From contig JAEWIS010000033.1 of NCBI GenBank assembly GCA_023386955.1, forward strand, positions 1 through 64,000: DNA of 64,000 bases. The letters are read 5' to 3'. This document shows, piece by piece, positions 14,373 to 23,800 of this stretch (position 1 is its first letter; the number at the start of each line of letters is the position of its first letter). This DNA is from Bacillota bacterium (GTDB taxonomy: Bacteria; Bacillota; Bacilli; Paenibacillales; NBRC-103111). The notes beneath the pieces are model-generated. The model did not search any database, was not told the DNA's origin, and was given only the letters and a program-made list of their open reading frames with translations. The position numbers and the translations under genes are program-made.

Positions 14373-15720
14373 AGCTCCCCGGAAAATGATGGATGATCGG
14401 CTTCGCCGCAGCAGCCCAACGCTCCCGGTCCATCCGGGTGCTGCGCAGCACGGTCAAAGGATTGCAGTTCAAAAGCTCCGGCTCCCTAAGCTCCGAGAGG
14501 CGGTACATCTCCGGCTGTTCTCCGATAGGCCGGGTAAGAAGGGCTGCCGGCAGGCCGGCGGGGTTATCCGTGGCTAAAGCCCTGTCGAGAGCCTCCACCA
14601 CCCTAGGCATAATCAGCTTGTAGCTGTAGCGCTTGGCATTCCAGTGTGCCCGGTCCGACATGGAGCAGGCCAGCTCCCGGTCCTGGTACAGCCGGACAAC
14701 CTGTTTGGCAACTTCCATGTAATCAAAAACCGGCGTATCTCCGGACCACCGGCAGCTGATCAGCAGTCCGTCCTTCCCATGCTCCGCCACCTCCCGTATG
14801 CCGTCCCAGCCTGTACATACCACGGGAATGCCCCAGGCCTTGGCTTCAAGCAAATTAAAACCGAAGGTTTCCCCTGGATCAGTGGACAAATTGACCAACA
14901 CATCCGCCTTCCGGAACAGCTCTTCCTTTTCCTCACCCATAACCGGTCCTGTAAAGGAAACCGCTTCTTCTAACCCCAGCTCGTGAACAAGGCTCTGGAG
15001 CTTCAGGCGGTACTCCGTGATCTCCGTATGATCGGTGCCGGTATAATCCCCTGCGACCAGCAGGCGGGCGGATGGAATATGCTGCCTCACCTCATGAAGC
15101 ATCAGAAGCTGCTTGTCGATATTCTTCACCTGCTCCAGCCGTCCGATGGACAGGATGTGAAAGGCCGGATCACCCTGCCTCCCCATACCCGGTTCCCCCG
15201 CCCTCTTCGGACTGTCCTCCACCCGGATGCACAATGGAATAACCGGTGAAGCCTCATAAACCGGAGACAGGTTTGTTAAAGCCTGCTTGGCTGAATGGGT
15301 GGCAGCCAGCACCACATCCCTGCTGCATAGAAAAGGGGTAATGCTCAGCCAATGCCGGAGCCAGTGCTCCGATCCGACGGAATGGGCAATCATCAGAAAG
15401 CCCGTTGGAAGTCCGGCCAGACTCCGCGCTGCCAGCAGGTAGGGGGTCAAAGCAGGCAAATTGGCATAGATGGCATCCAGCTCATAAGCCCGAACCAGCT
15501 CCGACAGTTCCTTCGCTATCACTCCCAGCTTTGCTGCCGACATATCGGGCCATGTATCAGCAGGACCCCCCATCAGCTTGATCCAACGGATGGAAGGAAT
15601 TTTCACCACATCTGCATAACACCCTAAATACTCGATCCACTGAGTATCGATGGCACGCTCGTTGATTCTGCCGGATTGGCCGCCCACACATCCGATGCGC
15701 TGCCGCCTTATCCCCCTCAT
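14344..15720 (-). CDS. GT4-family glycosyltransferase
   Basis: This 458-residue GT-B fold enzyme has a donor-site region with ILSIGRLEQVKNIDKQ and LLVAGDYTG, and the E-x7-E type motif in PGETFGFNLLEAKAWGIPVV. These are hallmarks of glycosyltransferase family 4, which retains configuration and usually uses NDP-sugars. Its ATG at 15720 overlaps the stop of the carrier protein gene (ATGA) with a GGGAGAAG site upstream. Given the aminotransferase and dehydrogenase genes next to it, the donor could be an aminosugar made by the cluster (inference). It is soluble with no membrane anchor. About 80 C-terminal residues extend past the usual GT4 core. Confidence 0.88.
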   Translation of the reverse strand: MRGIRRQRIGCVGGQSGRINERAIDTQWIEYLGCYADVVKIPSIRWIKLMGGPADTWPDMSAAKLGVIAKELSELVRAYELDAIYANLPALTPYLLAARSLAGLPTGFLMIAHSVGSEHWLRHWLSITPFLCSRDVVLAATHSAKQALTNLSPVYEASPVIPLCIRVEDSPKRAGEPGMGRQGDPAFHILSIGRLEQVKNIDKQLLMLHEVRQHIPSARLLVAGDYTGTDHTEITEYRLKLQSLVHELGLEEAVSFTGPVMGEEKEELFRKADVLVNLSTDPGETFGFNLLEAKAWGIPVVCTGWDGIREVAEHGKDGLLISCRWSGDTPVFDYMEVAKQVVRLYQDRELACSMSDRAHWNAKRYSYKLIMPRVVEALDRALATDNPAGLPAALLTRPIGEQPEMYRLSELREPELLNCNPLTVLRSTRMDRERWAAAAKPIIHHFPGSYDNVSVYHD

Positions 15721-15983
15721 CCTGTCTTCTCCCGGTATTTATGGGACACAAGCTCTGCCAGTGTGGAAATGGTGGAGAAATAGGAGTGGTCCAGCTCCTC
15801 ATCATCAAAGCAGATGCCATAATTTTGCTCCAACTGGACAATCAGGTTGATCATCAGAACGGAATCCACCCCCAGCTCCTTCAGATCATCTGTTGGGGAA
15901 ACCTCTGTTCCTTCAACCAGCTCGGCAATCAGCTCCTGAATTTCGTCCGTTATTTGCTTAAGAGTAGTATTTGAAGAACTCAT
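15717..15983 (-). CDS. Acyl carrier protein (second in cluster)
   Basis: This 88-residue acidic carrier protein has the motif LGVDSVLMINL, with Ser as phosphopantetheine site. The frame is open from GTG 15998, but ATG 15983 lies 8 bases behind GGTGGGGG and is preferred. It sits between the aminotransferase and the glycosyltransferase, overlapping the latter's start codon, and has no ligase as immediate neighbour. Its helix II (SVLMINLIVQLEQNYG) resembles that of the AsbD-like carrier at 18167, suggesting a duplicated pair. Which ligase charges it is unknown. Confidence 0.85.
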   Translation of the reverse strand: MSSSNTTLKQITDEIQELIAELVEGTEVSPTDDLKELGVDSVLMINLIVQLEQNYGICFDDEELDHSYFSTISTLAELVSHKYREKTG

Positions 15984-16004
15984 ATATGTTTCCCCCACCC
16001 GATC

Positions 16005-17126
16005 CTAGATTTGCACCTTCCCCAGCACATCCCGGACAACTGCTGAGATTCCCGCTATATCCTCTTCTGTCAAGGCAATATTCATGGGCAGGGATAAGAT
16101 TTCCCCCGCAATCTCCTCTGACGCCGGGAAGTCTCCTGCCTGATAACCGAGGTGCGAAAAGGCCTTCATACGGTGAATAGGCTCCGGGTATTGGATGGCG
16201 GTAAGAACCCCGTGCTTCTGCAGCTGCTTGCGGAGTGTATCCCGCCTGTCGGCTTCTATACGGATCACGTACAGGTGGTACACATGGCTTTCGTCGCCCC
16301 GGCTTCCGGGAAGCTTGACCCCGGAGCAGTTCCCCAGGTAGGACTCATACATGCCCGCAACCTCCCGGCGCTTCCCGGACCATTCGTCCAAATAAGCCAG
16401 CTTCAGCTGAAGGGCCGCTGCCTGAATGGGGTCCAGCCGGCTGTTCACACCGGGAAATTCATGCTGGTAACGAACCTCTCCCCCGTGGTTGCGCCATTTC
16501 CGCAGGCCAGTGGCAAGCTGGGGATCTGAGGTAATAACAGCTCCGCCGTCACCAAGGGCCCCCAGATTCTTATCGGGATAAAAGCTGAAGCAGCCTGCTG
16601 TTCCCATACTTCCCGCTTTCCTGCCCAATAAGGAGGCACCGGCTGCCTGTGCGCTGTCCTCCACCACAGCGATGCCCCGCTCCTCCGCCCAGGGAATAAG
16701 CGTGGTCAGGTCTACCATTTGTCCGTACAGATGTACGGGGATAATCGCTTTGGTTCTTGGCGTAACCAGACGCTTCACCTGCTCCAGATCAATCAGGTAC
16801 GTATCCGGGTCACAATCGGCCAGAACCGGAAGAGCACCCGTATGATGAATGGCCTCCACAGTAGCGATAAAGGTGTTAGCCGCCGTAATGACCTCGTCAC
16901 CGGGCCCAATATGGAGTGCCTTCAGCGTCAGATAAATTGCATCTGTCCCATTGGCAACGCCAATTCCATACTGTGCACCAGAATAGCTGGCAAAGGCCTC
17001 CTCAAACCGGGTAACCGGCACTCCCCCGACGAATACGCCCCGGGCTGCAATCTCCTCTACCTCCCGCAGCCATTCATCGCGGATAAGCGCAAACTCCGCC
17101 TGTGGCGAAGAAAAGGTTACTCTCAT
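16005..17126 (-). CDS. DegT/DnrJ/EryC1/StrS-family PLP aminotransferase
   Basis: This 373-residue protein is of the usual family length. The catalytic Lys is in FYPDKNLGALGDGGAV, the cofactor-ring Asp in VVEDSAQAAG, and it has the classical opening around GVANGTDAIYLTLKAL and the family block RLDPIQAAALQLKL. Such enzymes transaminate keto-sugars (3- or 4-keto NDP-hexoses) or cyclitols, using Glu or Gln as amino donor. The gene follows the Gfo/Idh/MocA oxidoreductase by 8 bases. Dehydrogenase plus DegT pairs make 3-amino sugars in other pathways (for example WbpB/WbpE and NtdC/NtdA), so a 3-amino sugar or aminocyclitol is the simplest prediction. The exact substrate is not visible. Confidence 0.92.
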   Translation of the reverse strand: MRVTFSSPQAEFALIRDEWLREVEEIAARGVFVGGVPVTRFEEAFASYSGAQYGIGVANGTDAIYLTLKALHIGPGDEVITAANTFIATVEAIHHTGALPVLADCDPDTYLIDLEQVKRLVTPRTKAIIPVHLYGQMVDLTTLIPWAEERGIAVVEDSAQAAGASLLGRKAGSMGTAGCFSFYPDKNLGALGDGGAVITSDPQLATGLRKWRNHGGEVRYQHEFPGVNSRLDPIQAAALQLKLAYLDEWSGKRREVAGMYESYLGNCSGVKLPGSRGDESHVYHLYVIRIEADRRDTLRKQLQKHGVLTAIQYPEPIHRMKAFSHLGYQAGDFPASEEIAGEILSLPMNIALTEEDIAGISAVVRDVLGKVQI

Positions 17127-17134
17127 CTGGCTTC

Positions 17135-18157
17135 TCAGCTCCCTCTTATCCCGGCAGGAGTCTCCACGGCCGTTTGATCCGTGCCGCCCTGCCTGATCTG
17201 TTCCAATAAGCTCATCACTTGAATCGCCTGCTCCAGCGTCACCTCTGGAACCCCTTTACCCCTGATGGCTTGCACGAAGGTGGCATAGATCCGCTCGGCT
17301 GCGGAGCGGCTGTTGCTCTCCAGAGGAAGAACCACCGGCTCATGCCCCTTCTCCAGGAGAACAGCCTCCTTATCGCTGTTTACCTGGATGGTGGCCCGGT
17401 CTCCGCCAATGATCCATAGAGGAAGCTTGGCCTGAGAGGCAAAATTCACCTCCATGAAGGCAGTAATTCCGCTGTCGAACATCAGTTCTCCATGAACATA
17501 ATCCTCCGTATCCCCCTTATTCCAGGAGAGGCGTTGTGAGAAGGAGCGGACTGTGGTCACTCTTCCCAGGGGCAGCATAAGAAGCTGGTCTGCCAAATGC
17601 ACACCCCAATCCAGTATGGCGCCGCCGCCGGAGGATTGACGGTTCCGCCATTCGGGATCATAGGATTTCACACCGAATGAAGCCCCGGAGCCGAACATAT
17701 GGTGCCGCCTTTCAATAAACAGCGTCTCCCCCGCCAGCTTTTCCTCCAAAGCACGGAGCACAAACATGAAGTCCGCATCGAACCTGCGGTTATGAAATAC
17801 ACTGACAACCCGTCCCACACTGTCAGCCAATCGTTTTAGCTCCACAGCCTCGCCGGTTTTTACCGTAACGGGCTTTTCCATAAGCACATGGGCCCCCGCC
17901 AGCAGGGCAAGCCGGGCAATCTCATAATGGGATACCGGAGGGGTAGCCACAAGCACGGCGTCCAAATTCTCCTCCAGAAGCTCTGACAGGGAGGGAAAGA
18001 CCGGCAGCCCCCTCCTGGCAGCCAATGCAACCCGCTCCGGGGTGATATCATAAACACCGGCTACGCTGATGCCTTCCATTTTCTTTATAATGGGAAGATG
18101 GATCAGCTCCACAATACGCCCGAATCCGACAATTCCTAAACGGATCACATCGCTCAT
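17135..18157 (-). CDS. Gfo/Idh/MocA-family NAD(P)-dependent oxidoreductase
   Basis: This protein of about 340 residues has an N-terminal Rossmann fold (IRLGIVGFGRIVELIH, GxGxxG-like) and the family's EKP motif in HVLMEKPVTV. The C-terminal substrate domain has GGGAILDWGVHLADQLL carrying the conserved Asp/His pair. These enzymes oxidise or reduce sugar and inositol carbons. With the DegT aminotransferase immediately downstream it probably supplies the keto-sugar to be aminated. The start is set at ATG 18157, 6 bases behind AGGAG. The frame extends to TTG 18163. It follows the AsbD-like carrier gene by a few bases in the same operon. Confidence 0.9.
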   Translation of the reverse strand: MSDVIRLGIVGFGRIVELIHLPIIKKMEGISVAGVYDITPERVALAARRGLPVFPSLSELLEENLDAVLVATPPVSHYEIARLALLAGAHVLMEKPVTVKTGEAVELKRLADSVGRVVSVFHNRRFDADFMFVLRALEEKLAGETLFIERRHHMFGSGASFGVKSYDPEWRNRQSSGGGAILDWGVHLADQLLMLPLGRVTTVRSFSQRLSWNKGDTEDYVHGELMFDSGITAFMEVNFASQAKLPLWIIGGDRATIQVNSDKEAVLLEKGHEPVVLPLESNSRSAAERIYATFVQAIRGKGVPEVTLEQAIQVMSLLEQIRQGGTDQTAVETPAGIRGS

Positions 18158-18166
18158 GGGCAACTC

Positions 18167-18436
18167 CTAAGCAATCTTGTGCTGGCGGAGCTCCTCAATG
18201 AAGGTAACGAGGGAGCCCAGGGTCTGGAATACCGCAGGATCCACATCCTCCTCCGGAACACTGATGCCGAACTCCTCCTCCACATATACAATCAGCTGCA
18301 AAACCATAATGGAGTCAATAAACAGGTCCTGATAGACCCGGCTTGCCTCCGTCACATTCTCGGGAAGCTTAACCTCCAGGTTCTGCTGCATCAGTTCGCA
18401 TAGGGTATTCATAATTTGCTCTCTTGTCATTGTCAC
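18167..18436 (-). CDS. asbD: Aryl carrier protein, AsbD-type
   Basis: This 89-residue carrier protein matches remembered AsbD of the petrobactin pathway along the central region. QDLFIDSIMVLQL (Ser is the phosphopantetheine site), the following IVYVEEEFG, PEEDVDPAVFQTLGSL and the closing FIEELRQ all have close counterparts. AsbD accepts 3,4-dihydroxybenzoate from AsbC (established for Bacillus). Here the gene overlaps the end of the asbC-like gene (GTG TGA junction), so the pair is translationally coupled as expected. The start may be GTG 18436 (GGAG 5 bases before it) or ATG 18430. Confidence 0.85.
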   Translation of the reverse strand: MTMTREQIMNTLCELMQQNLEVKLPENVTEASRVYQDLFIDSIMVLQLIVYVEEEFGISVPEEDVDPAVFQTLGSLVTFIEELRQHKIA

Positions 18437-19662
18437 ACACGCTCCTTATTTTCTAATAAAGTCCGGCTGATCTTCCCCCGCTCGTTCTTGGGAATCTCCG
18501 CTGCGAACTCAATATGCCGCGGAATCTTGTAGGGTGCCAGCTTATCCACACACCAGCTTTTGACCGTTTCCGGCGTCATCAATATCTCCTCTGCTACGAT
18601 CATTGCCTTGACCGCATCGCCCCAGACCGGATGTCTGGACCGGTAAACCACCACCTCCTTTATGCCCGGACAAGACAGAATGACCTCCTCCACCTCTCCC
18701 GGAATCACCTTATAGCCCGAAACATTAATAAGCTCATCCGCCCTGCCGAGTATATGAAGATGGTTGGCTTCATCCCAATACCCGCAATCATGGGTCCGGT
18801 ACCACTGTCCGCCAATTAAGACGGCTACCTCTCCAGGGTCTTCCCCTGTTTTGGAAACGCTTAAATAAACATGCTTTAGAGGACTCCCAACATCCGTTGT
18901 TGCAGATGGATTGAAGGACAAGGACAAAGCTCCGGTTTCCGTGGAGCCGTACTGTTGAAGCACTTGGATGGAGCTTCGTTTTAATTTTTCCAGTAATCCT
19001 TGAGTAAGCGGTGCGCCGGATGCGACCACCCGGTGGAAGGCAAGCTTGTCCCCTGATAGAGTAAGTAGCAGCTGGAGCATGAAGGGAACAGCATACACAA
19101 TGCTTTGCGGAATGGATTTAATGACCTTAATGGCAAGCTTGGGATTCTGGCCCGTTATAATAACGGGATCGGTGCCCCGTTCCAATGCGGCAAGAACACC
19201 TGTAATCAGCCCGAAGGAATGGGACAACGGGACCAGCACAATAGGCGTTTCCTCCGGGCTTGCGCCAAGTGCGGCATTGTAGTGAACAATCTCCTCTTGC
19301 ACACCTTGCCAGGTTCTGCGAATCAGCTTGGGCGTGCCTGTCGTCCCGGAGGTATATTGGTAGAGAGAGGCTTCCCCCCGGGCACGGTCACTCTCCAGTG
19401 GAACAATCTCCGGTGTACCGCCTGTCAGGAGCAGATGCGCTCCTGCATTCTGAGCCTGCATAAGCGCTGTATGGAACGGGGTATCCGAAGGCAAAAGAAG
19501 AACAGAGCCGTCCGTGGACATCGCATGCAAAACAGCTCCTAAATAAACCAAGGGATCATTGCTGCCAACCGCCACCAAACAACCGTCAAAGCCTTCAACC
19601 ATAGGACGGATACAGGCAAGTACATCCGCTCTTGTGATCAATTGCTCATTGATCCGTATCAT
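18433..19662 (-). CDS. asbC: 3,4-dihydroxybenzoate-AMP ligase, AsbC-type
   Basis: This 409-residue adenylate-forming enzyme is shorter than ordinary ANL ligases and matches the roughly 410-residue AsbC size. Motifs are LYQYTSGTTGTPKLIRR (P-loop), QYGSTETGALSLS (A5), YRTHDCGYWDEANHLHILGRAD (A7/A8) and KNERGKISR (A10 Lys). It would activate 3,4-dihydroxybenzoate and load the overlapping AsbD-like carrier. It is the first gene of the operon. ATG 19662 has AAGGGAG 8 bases upstream and a TATAAT box 31 bases upstream. The substrate call rests on the neighbouring AsbD- and AsbF-like genes as much as on its own sequence. 2,3-dihydroxybenzoate is less likely because no entABC-like genes are seen. Confidence 0.82.
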   Translation of the reverse strand: MIRINEQLITRADVLACIRPMVEGFDGCLVAVGSNDPLVYLGAVLHAMSTDGSVLLLPSDTPFHTALMQAQNAGAHLLLTGGTPEIVPLESDRARGEASLYQYTSGTTGTPKLIRRTWQGVQEEIVHYNAALGASPEETPIVLVPLSHSFGLITGVLAALERGTDPVIITGQNPKLAIKVIKSIPQSIVYAVPFMLQLLLTLSGDKLAFHRVVASGAPLTQGLLEKLKRSSIQVLQQYGSTETGALSLSFNPSATTDVGSPLKHVYLSVSKTGEDPGEVAVLIGGQWYRTHDCGYWDEANHLHILGRADELINVSGYKVIPGEVEEVILSCPGIKEVVVYRSRHPVWGDAVKAMIVAEEILMTPETVKSWCVDKLAPYKIPRHIEFAAEIPKNERGKISRTLLENKERV

Positions 19663-19692
19663 TATTCACGCTCCCTTGTCCGCTTTTGTATT

Positions 19693-19698
19693 ATTATA
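19693..19698 (-). promoter_or_regulatory. Likely -10 box of the catechol/aminosugar operon
   Basis: TATAAT on the minus strand lies 31 bases before the asbC-like start, in a very AT-rich 88-base gap. No good -35 hexamer stands 17 bases upstream, as expected for an activator-dependent promoter. The AraC-type gene upstream is the natural candidate. Confidence 0.5.
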
Positions 19699-19750
19699 AA
19701 ACACAATAAAATTCCTATATATACCTTATTTTTAATATTACCCCTTATTA

Positions 19751-20605
19751 TTAAGTTCCTGCCTGAATCATCTGCAGCACATTTATTTTCCTGTCCGAAT
19801 ATGCCGGAGGCCTCCGGTGCTTCTGCCTGTATTGCACCGGTGTAAGACCGGTGGATTGCCTGAGATGCAAGGCCAACGCATCCGGCTTGTTAATACCCAC
19901 TTGACGGCAAATTTCTTTAATGGTGCATCCGGTGGTTTCCAAAAGCTGAACGGCAGTCTTCAAACGGAGCAGCTTCAGATAGCGCATAGGGGTAACGCCC
20001 ATGATGATTTTGAACTCCTCGCAGAAATAATTCGGATGGTAGTTCACCGCCGCTGCAATTGCGGCAAGATCCAAATCCGCATCGGATAAGTGCGCGGTCA
20101 TATAACGGACTGCATAAATAATAGGCCTGCCTTTAATATCCGTGGGGGCTTCGCGCTCCGGTTCAGGCTGTTCAGAACGGTCCTTATGCAGGACATACAG
20201 AATTTCCGTAATCAAGGCATAAAGAGCGGACGAATAAAGAAATTGCCCATGCAGATCCTGAGGCTCATCCATATCTGTCCGGAAGGTTTCCAGTGTACGC
20301 CGGATGGCGGAAGCCGGAGGGATAACCACCGGATGGCGGAACTCATTAAGCGCTCTCCCCAGAAAAGGCGCGGCACGGAAACGGATCATCCTTCCTTCGT
20401 TTTCCACATGCAGAAGGGGCACTTTCTTCGCAGGCGGTGGAACAAGGACTGCCTGATCCCGCTTCACCCGGATCTCGATTTCCCCATAACGGAGCATCAT
20501 TTCCTGACTGTTGGGATAAAGGAGCACATACTCTCCCTGGACGGTTTTTACAGGCAATGCGAGCGGACTGGAACCAATCAACGTAACCGGCAGCTCCAGC
20601 TTCAA
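19751..20605 (-). CDS. AraC-family transcriptional regulator, likely activator of the cluster
   Basis: The C-terminal ~100 residues hold the two helix-turn-helix motifs of the AraC/XylS family (LDLAAIAAAVNYHPNYFCEEFK...MGVTPMRYLKLLRL and TIKEICRQVGINKPDALALHLRQSTGLTPVQYR). The N-terminal ~180 residues look like a cupin-type sensing domain. The frame is open to 20782, but I prefer TTG 20605, which lies 9 bases after GGGAGG and gives 284 residues. The longer reading runs through a 20-bp tandem repeat (20691-20730), a length that is not a multiple of three, which looks like control DNA rather than coding. The gene lies 88 bases upstream of the asbC-like gene on the same strand, hence the proposed role. 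The ligand is unknown. Confidence 0.8.
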   Translation of the reverse strand: MKLELPVTLIGSSPLALPVKTVQGEYVLLYPNSQEMMLRYGEIEIRVKRDQAVLVPPPAKKVPLLHVENEGRMIRFRAAPFLGRALNEFRHPVVIPPASAIRRTLETFRTDMDEPQDLHGQFLYSSALYALITEILYVLHKDRSEQPEPEREAPTDIKGRPIIYAVRYMTAHLSDADLDLAAIAAAVNYHPNYFCEEFKIIMGVTPMRYLKLLRLKTAVQLLETTGCTIKEICRQVGINKPDALALHLRQSTGLTPVQYRQKHRRPPAYSDRKINVLQMIQAGT

Positions 20606-20690
20606 CGGAACATCCCTCCCAGCTCTTATTGTCGACAGGAAACCATTCCCATCATCAAGTGGATTATACCAATAAAAGTTATTTCGTACC

Positions 20691-20730
20691 GCATAAAAAG
20701 GGTACATGTCGCATAAAAACGGTACATGCT
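20691..20730. repeat. 20-bp tandem direct repeat, possible operator
   Basis: GCATAAAAAGGGTACATGTC at 20691-20710 is followed without gap by GCATAAAAACGGTACATGCT, 17 of 20 identical. It lies upstream of the preferred start of the AraC gene and could be its own binding site. AraC-type regulators often bind direct repeats spaced by about two helical turns. Confidence 0.6.
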
Positions 20731-20862
20731 GACGGATTTTGGAATGAGAAATGTCCTTTCTGGTATGCGAAAAAGACCACATATAAGAGATGCTTGCATG
20801 TAGTCCTTCATTTTTAAATTCGGTTTTCCCAAAGTACTCCTAAGCGTTACTTTCAAAAAATG

Positions 20863-20892
20863 AAACGGAGCCCTTTGATGGAGCTCCGCTTT
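20863..20892 (-). terminator. Hairpin downstream of the SLH gene
   Basis: AAACGGAGC pairs with GCTCCGCTTT around an 11-base loop, immediately after the stop of the SLH protein gene. On the minus strand a T-rich stretch follows. Confidence 0.65.
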
Positions 20893-20897
20893 AAAAT

Positions 20898-23800
20898 CTA
20901 TTTCGGCCACATCGCTTTCTTCAGCAGCCTATCCAATAACAACGCTGTTTCACCACGGGTTGTGGCCCGATCTTTTTCAAACTCAAATCCGTCATTCCGG
21001 ACAAGAATATTTTGCTTAATAAGCATTGCCGCGGCTTCGATTGCCCAATCATCTACAATAACAGTGCCATTTAAACTATCAAGTTGGGCTTGTTGTTCCG
21101 AAATCGGCACCTGATGTAAAGAACTGATTAAACTTAAAGCATTTCCGAGCATCTTAATTGCTTCTTGATGTGTTATTGGTTGGTTAGGGTGGAATGTATC
21201 ATCCTCGTACCCACTGATGAGCCCTGCATGAACTGCTGTATTAACAGCATCTTTGTACCAATCGGCAGAATTTACATCAGTAAAGGATTTTATCGTATCT
21301 TCAGGCAAAGAGAGTGCAAGTCCCCGAATTAGCATCGCTGCAAATTCTGCACGAGTGACGTTCGCATCTGCTCGGAATGTTTCATCCTCAAAACCTTCTA
21401 ACACGAGACTAGCAGCCAGAGATTCTATCGACTTCGAGGCAAAATAATCAGCCTTAACATCGATAAATGTTTTCTTCGAAGTATATAAAACAAAGGCAGA
21501 GTTTTCGTTTTTCCATAAGATGGCCGACGCGGGTTCATTGGCGCTTCCTAGAACCAAGGTCATCGGCACAGGAATTAATTTGTTTGTAATCGGGTCCCAG
21601 GATGCTCCACTTATAGTTTCATTATCCTTTAATTTAAAGCTCTTAGGAAGAACCAGGGTATGTCCAATATACACCGGAAGTTTGTCTATTGTGCGGACTA
21701 TTTGATCTCCTTTTACAAGTGAGAGTTTAAAATCTAATCCGTTTTCAACTAAAGTCCCTCCTACTTTTGCTAGTGCTTGGCTCACCTTCGTTTTATCTTC
21801 TTTTGATAACTGATCAATTGAAATCTTCAAATCGATGTTTCCGTTGTTTCCCGAACTCTTAAATGCCTCTTGAAGAACGTGAACAGGGAACTGTACGGTA
21901 CCATCAGTTGTTTTAAGAGATATTTCAGCGTTATCTTTAAGTGAAAGGATATCCTTTAATTCTTGGGCTTGAAATTGAATTTGATAACCGGATGCACCAG
22001 TGCTCTTCATTTCCACAATTATCTTGTGATTGGCAGTGGATAACTGTTTTTCAGCAATCTTCTTAAGCTGACCTTGATCAAAATTGCCATGGACACGGAC
22101 AATTCCATTGGTGTTGACTGTGTTCGACTTATAGTCCTCTGTGGGCATTCCACCACCACCGAAACCACCACCGCCGCCGCCGGCTCCTCCGCCTCCTCCG
22201 CCACCGCCAGCACCTCCACCTGTGGCAGCACTACCGTCAGCTCCATAAAGCTTACCAGTTTCCAGACTTTCCACCTTGCCAACAGATGTAACTGTTACAT
22301 AAATCAATCGAACTTCTGGATCAAGTTGAGTAATGGATATTGTTGTTTTCGTTTCTCCATCCTTTACTTGCCCCTGCCCAAGCAAATTTCCGTTATAGTC
22401 ATAGACGTTTACTACATCTTTTTCCAATAGATTGCTAATTGTTACCGAATCATTTTTTCCAGCGGCATAATTTTTAACATCGATTTCTGAAGCGAGCGGA
22501 GCTCTGGATATTTTTTTTGGTATTCCAATATACACTGCTTCCGGAGCATAATCCCCAGATGCGCTTTTCATCACAATTGCAAGGGAGGAAGCGTTAGCGG
22601 GAATTCCAATAGCGCTTGGTATATCAAAGGTATAACTGGATTTGGTGGCATCAATGCTATAAATAGGTGACCCTATTGGCAAATAGCGATCTGTATAATA
22701 AACTTCATACCGGTCACCTGGATATTGTTTTCCTGCAGCACCCCATGTTAATGAACCCTTGAGCTTACTCGTTTCTGCCTCTTGGTCGTTTAATTGAATA
22801 TTACTTACTTGATAGTTCGGATAATCCCACAATGGTGAAAGTGAAGGCTGTTGAGAGAATACGACCGAGCCTGTAAAGTTTGTCCTAGAGTACACTGCAA
22901 TCTTTAATCTAGCAGATGTTCCATTCAAAATGGAATCGGTCAGACTTTTATTCGTAACATTCACGTAATATTTTCCATTTATTTTGGCAGCTGATTTATT
23001 AACTGTTCCCAAATCAAACCGGTAACTCCCATCGTCTGCTAATGCAACCACACTGTAATGAGTGAGTAAACTTTCATCAAGCGCAGGTGCAAAAAAGATG
23101 GAGCCTGCGACGTTGTCTGTACGGCTGTCAACATCCATAAAGGATGCCTTGCCGGGCTTTAATGCATCTTTATACATGTATAACTCATTAAAGGTATTAA
23201 ATTTGCGGACACGGTATAGAGGTAAATTATCAAAATCAGCCTGGGGATTATATTCATAAATATAAATTGAACCATCCGCTTTTATGTATGCTTGGCTTAT
23301 CGGAACTGGAAGATCCATTATTTTTTGATATGTATCCCTATCATAAACAGCTTTAGTTGAGAAAACCAATTCATCCTTTGCGTACACGATGGCAGCATTA
23401 TAGGAGCCCATAATCTGAGATAGGTTATTTGCATTAAAACGCTTACCTGATACATAAAGATTATCCCCATCCAATACTACTCGAGAGCCATAAGAATACG
23501 AAGACGATTCGTTGTATCTGCTTACAACTTCATAAGTTGAAGTGCTCACTGAGGAGATCCCAGGATTACTATATTGCCCTATGTAAACCAAACCCTTATC
23601 AGTGTTGATTTCCAGATCAGGACTATAATAACTGTAAGAATTCGTATGGAAATATTCCCCGAGAATGGTAACCTGACGGGTTTTCAGATCAAAAACACCA
23701 AGCTTATCCCACTGTCCCAACGTGTTCAATTCGTTAGTTGTAAAGAAGATACTATTTGGGGTAACGGCTATTTTGCTTGATAATCTGCCAATTTCAATAT

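Noticed and set aside
5844..19662. A complete petrobactin or bacillibactin locus
   Set aside because: There is no IucA/IucC synthetase, no 2,3-dihydroxybenzoate genes, no NRPS condensation domains and no siderophore importer.
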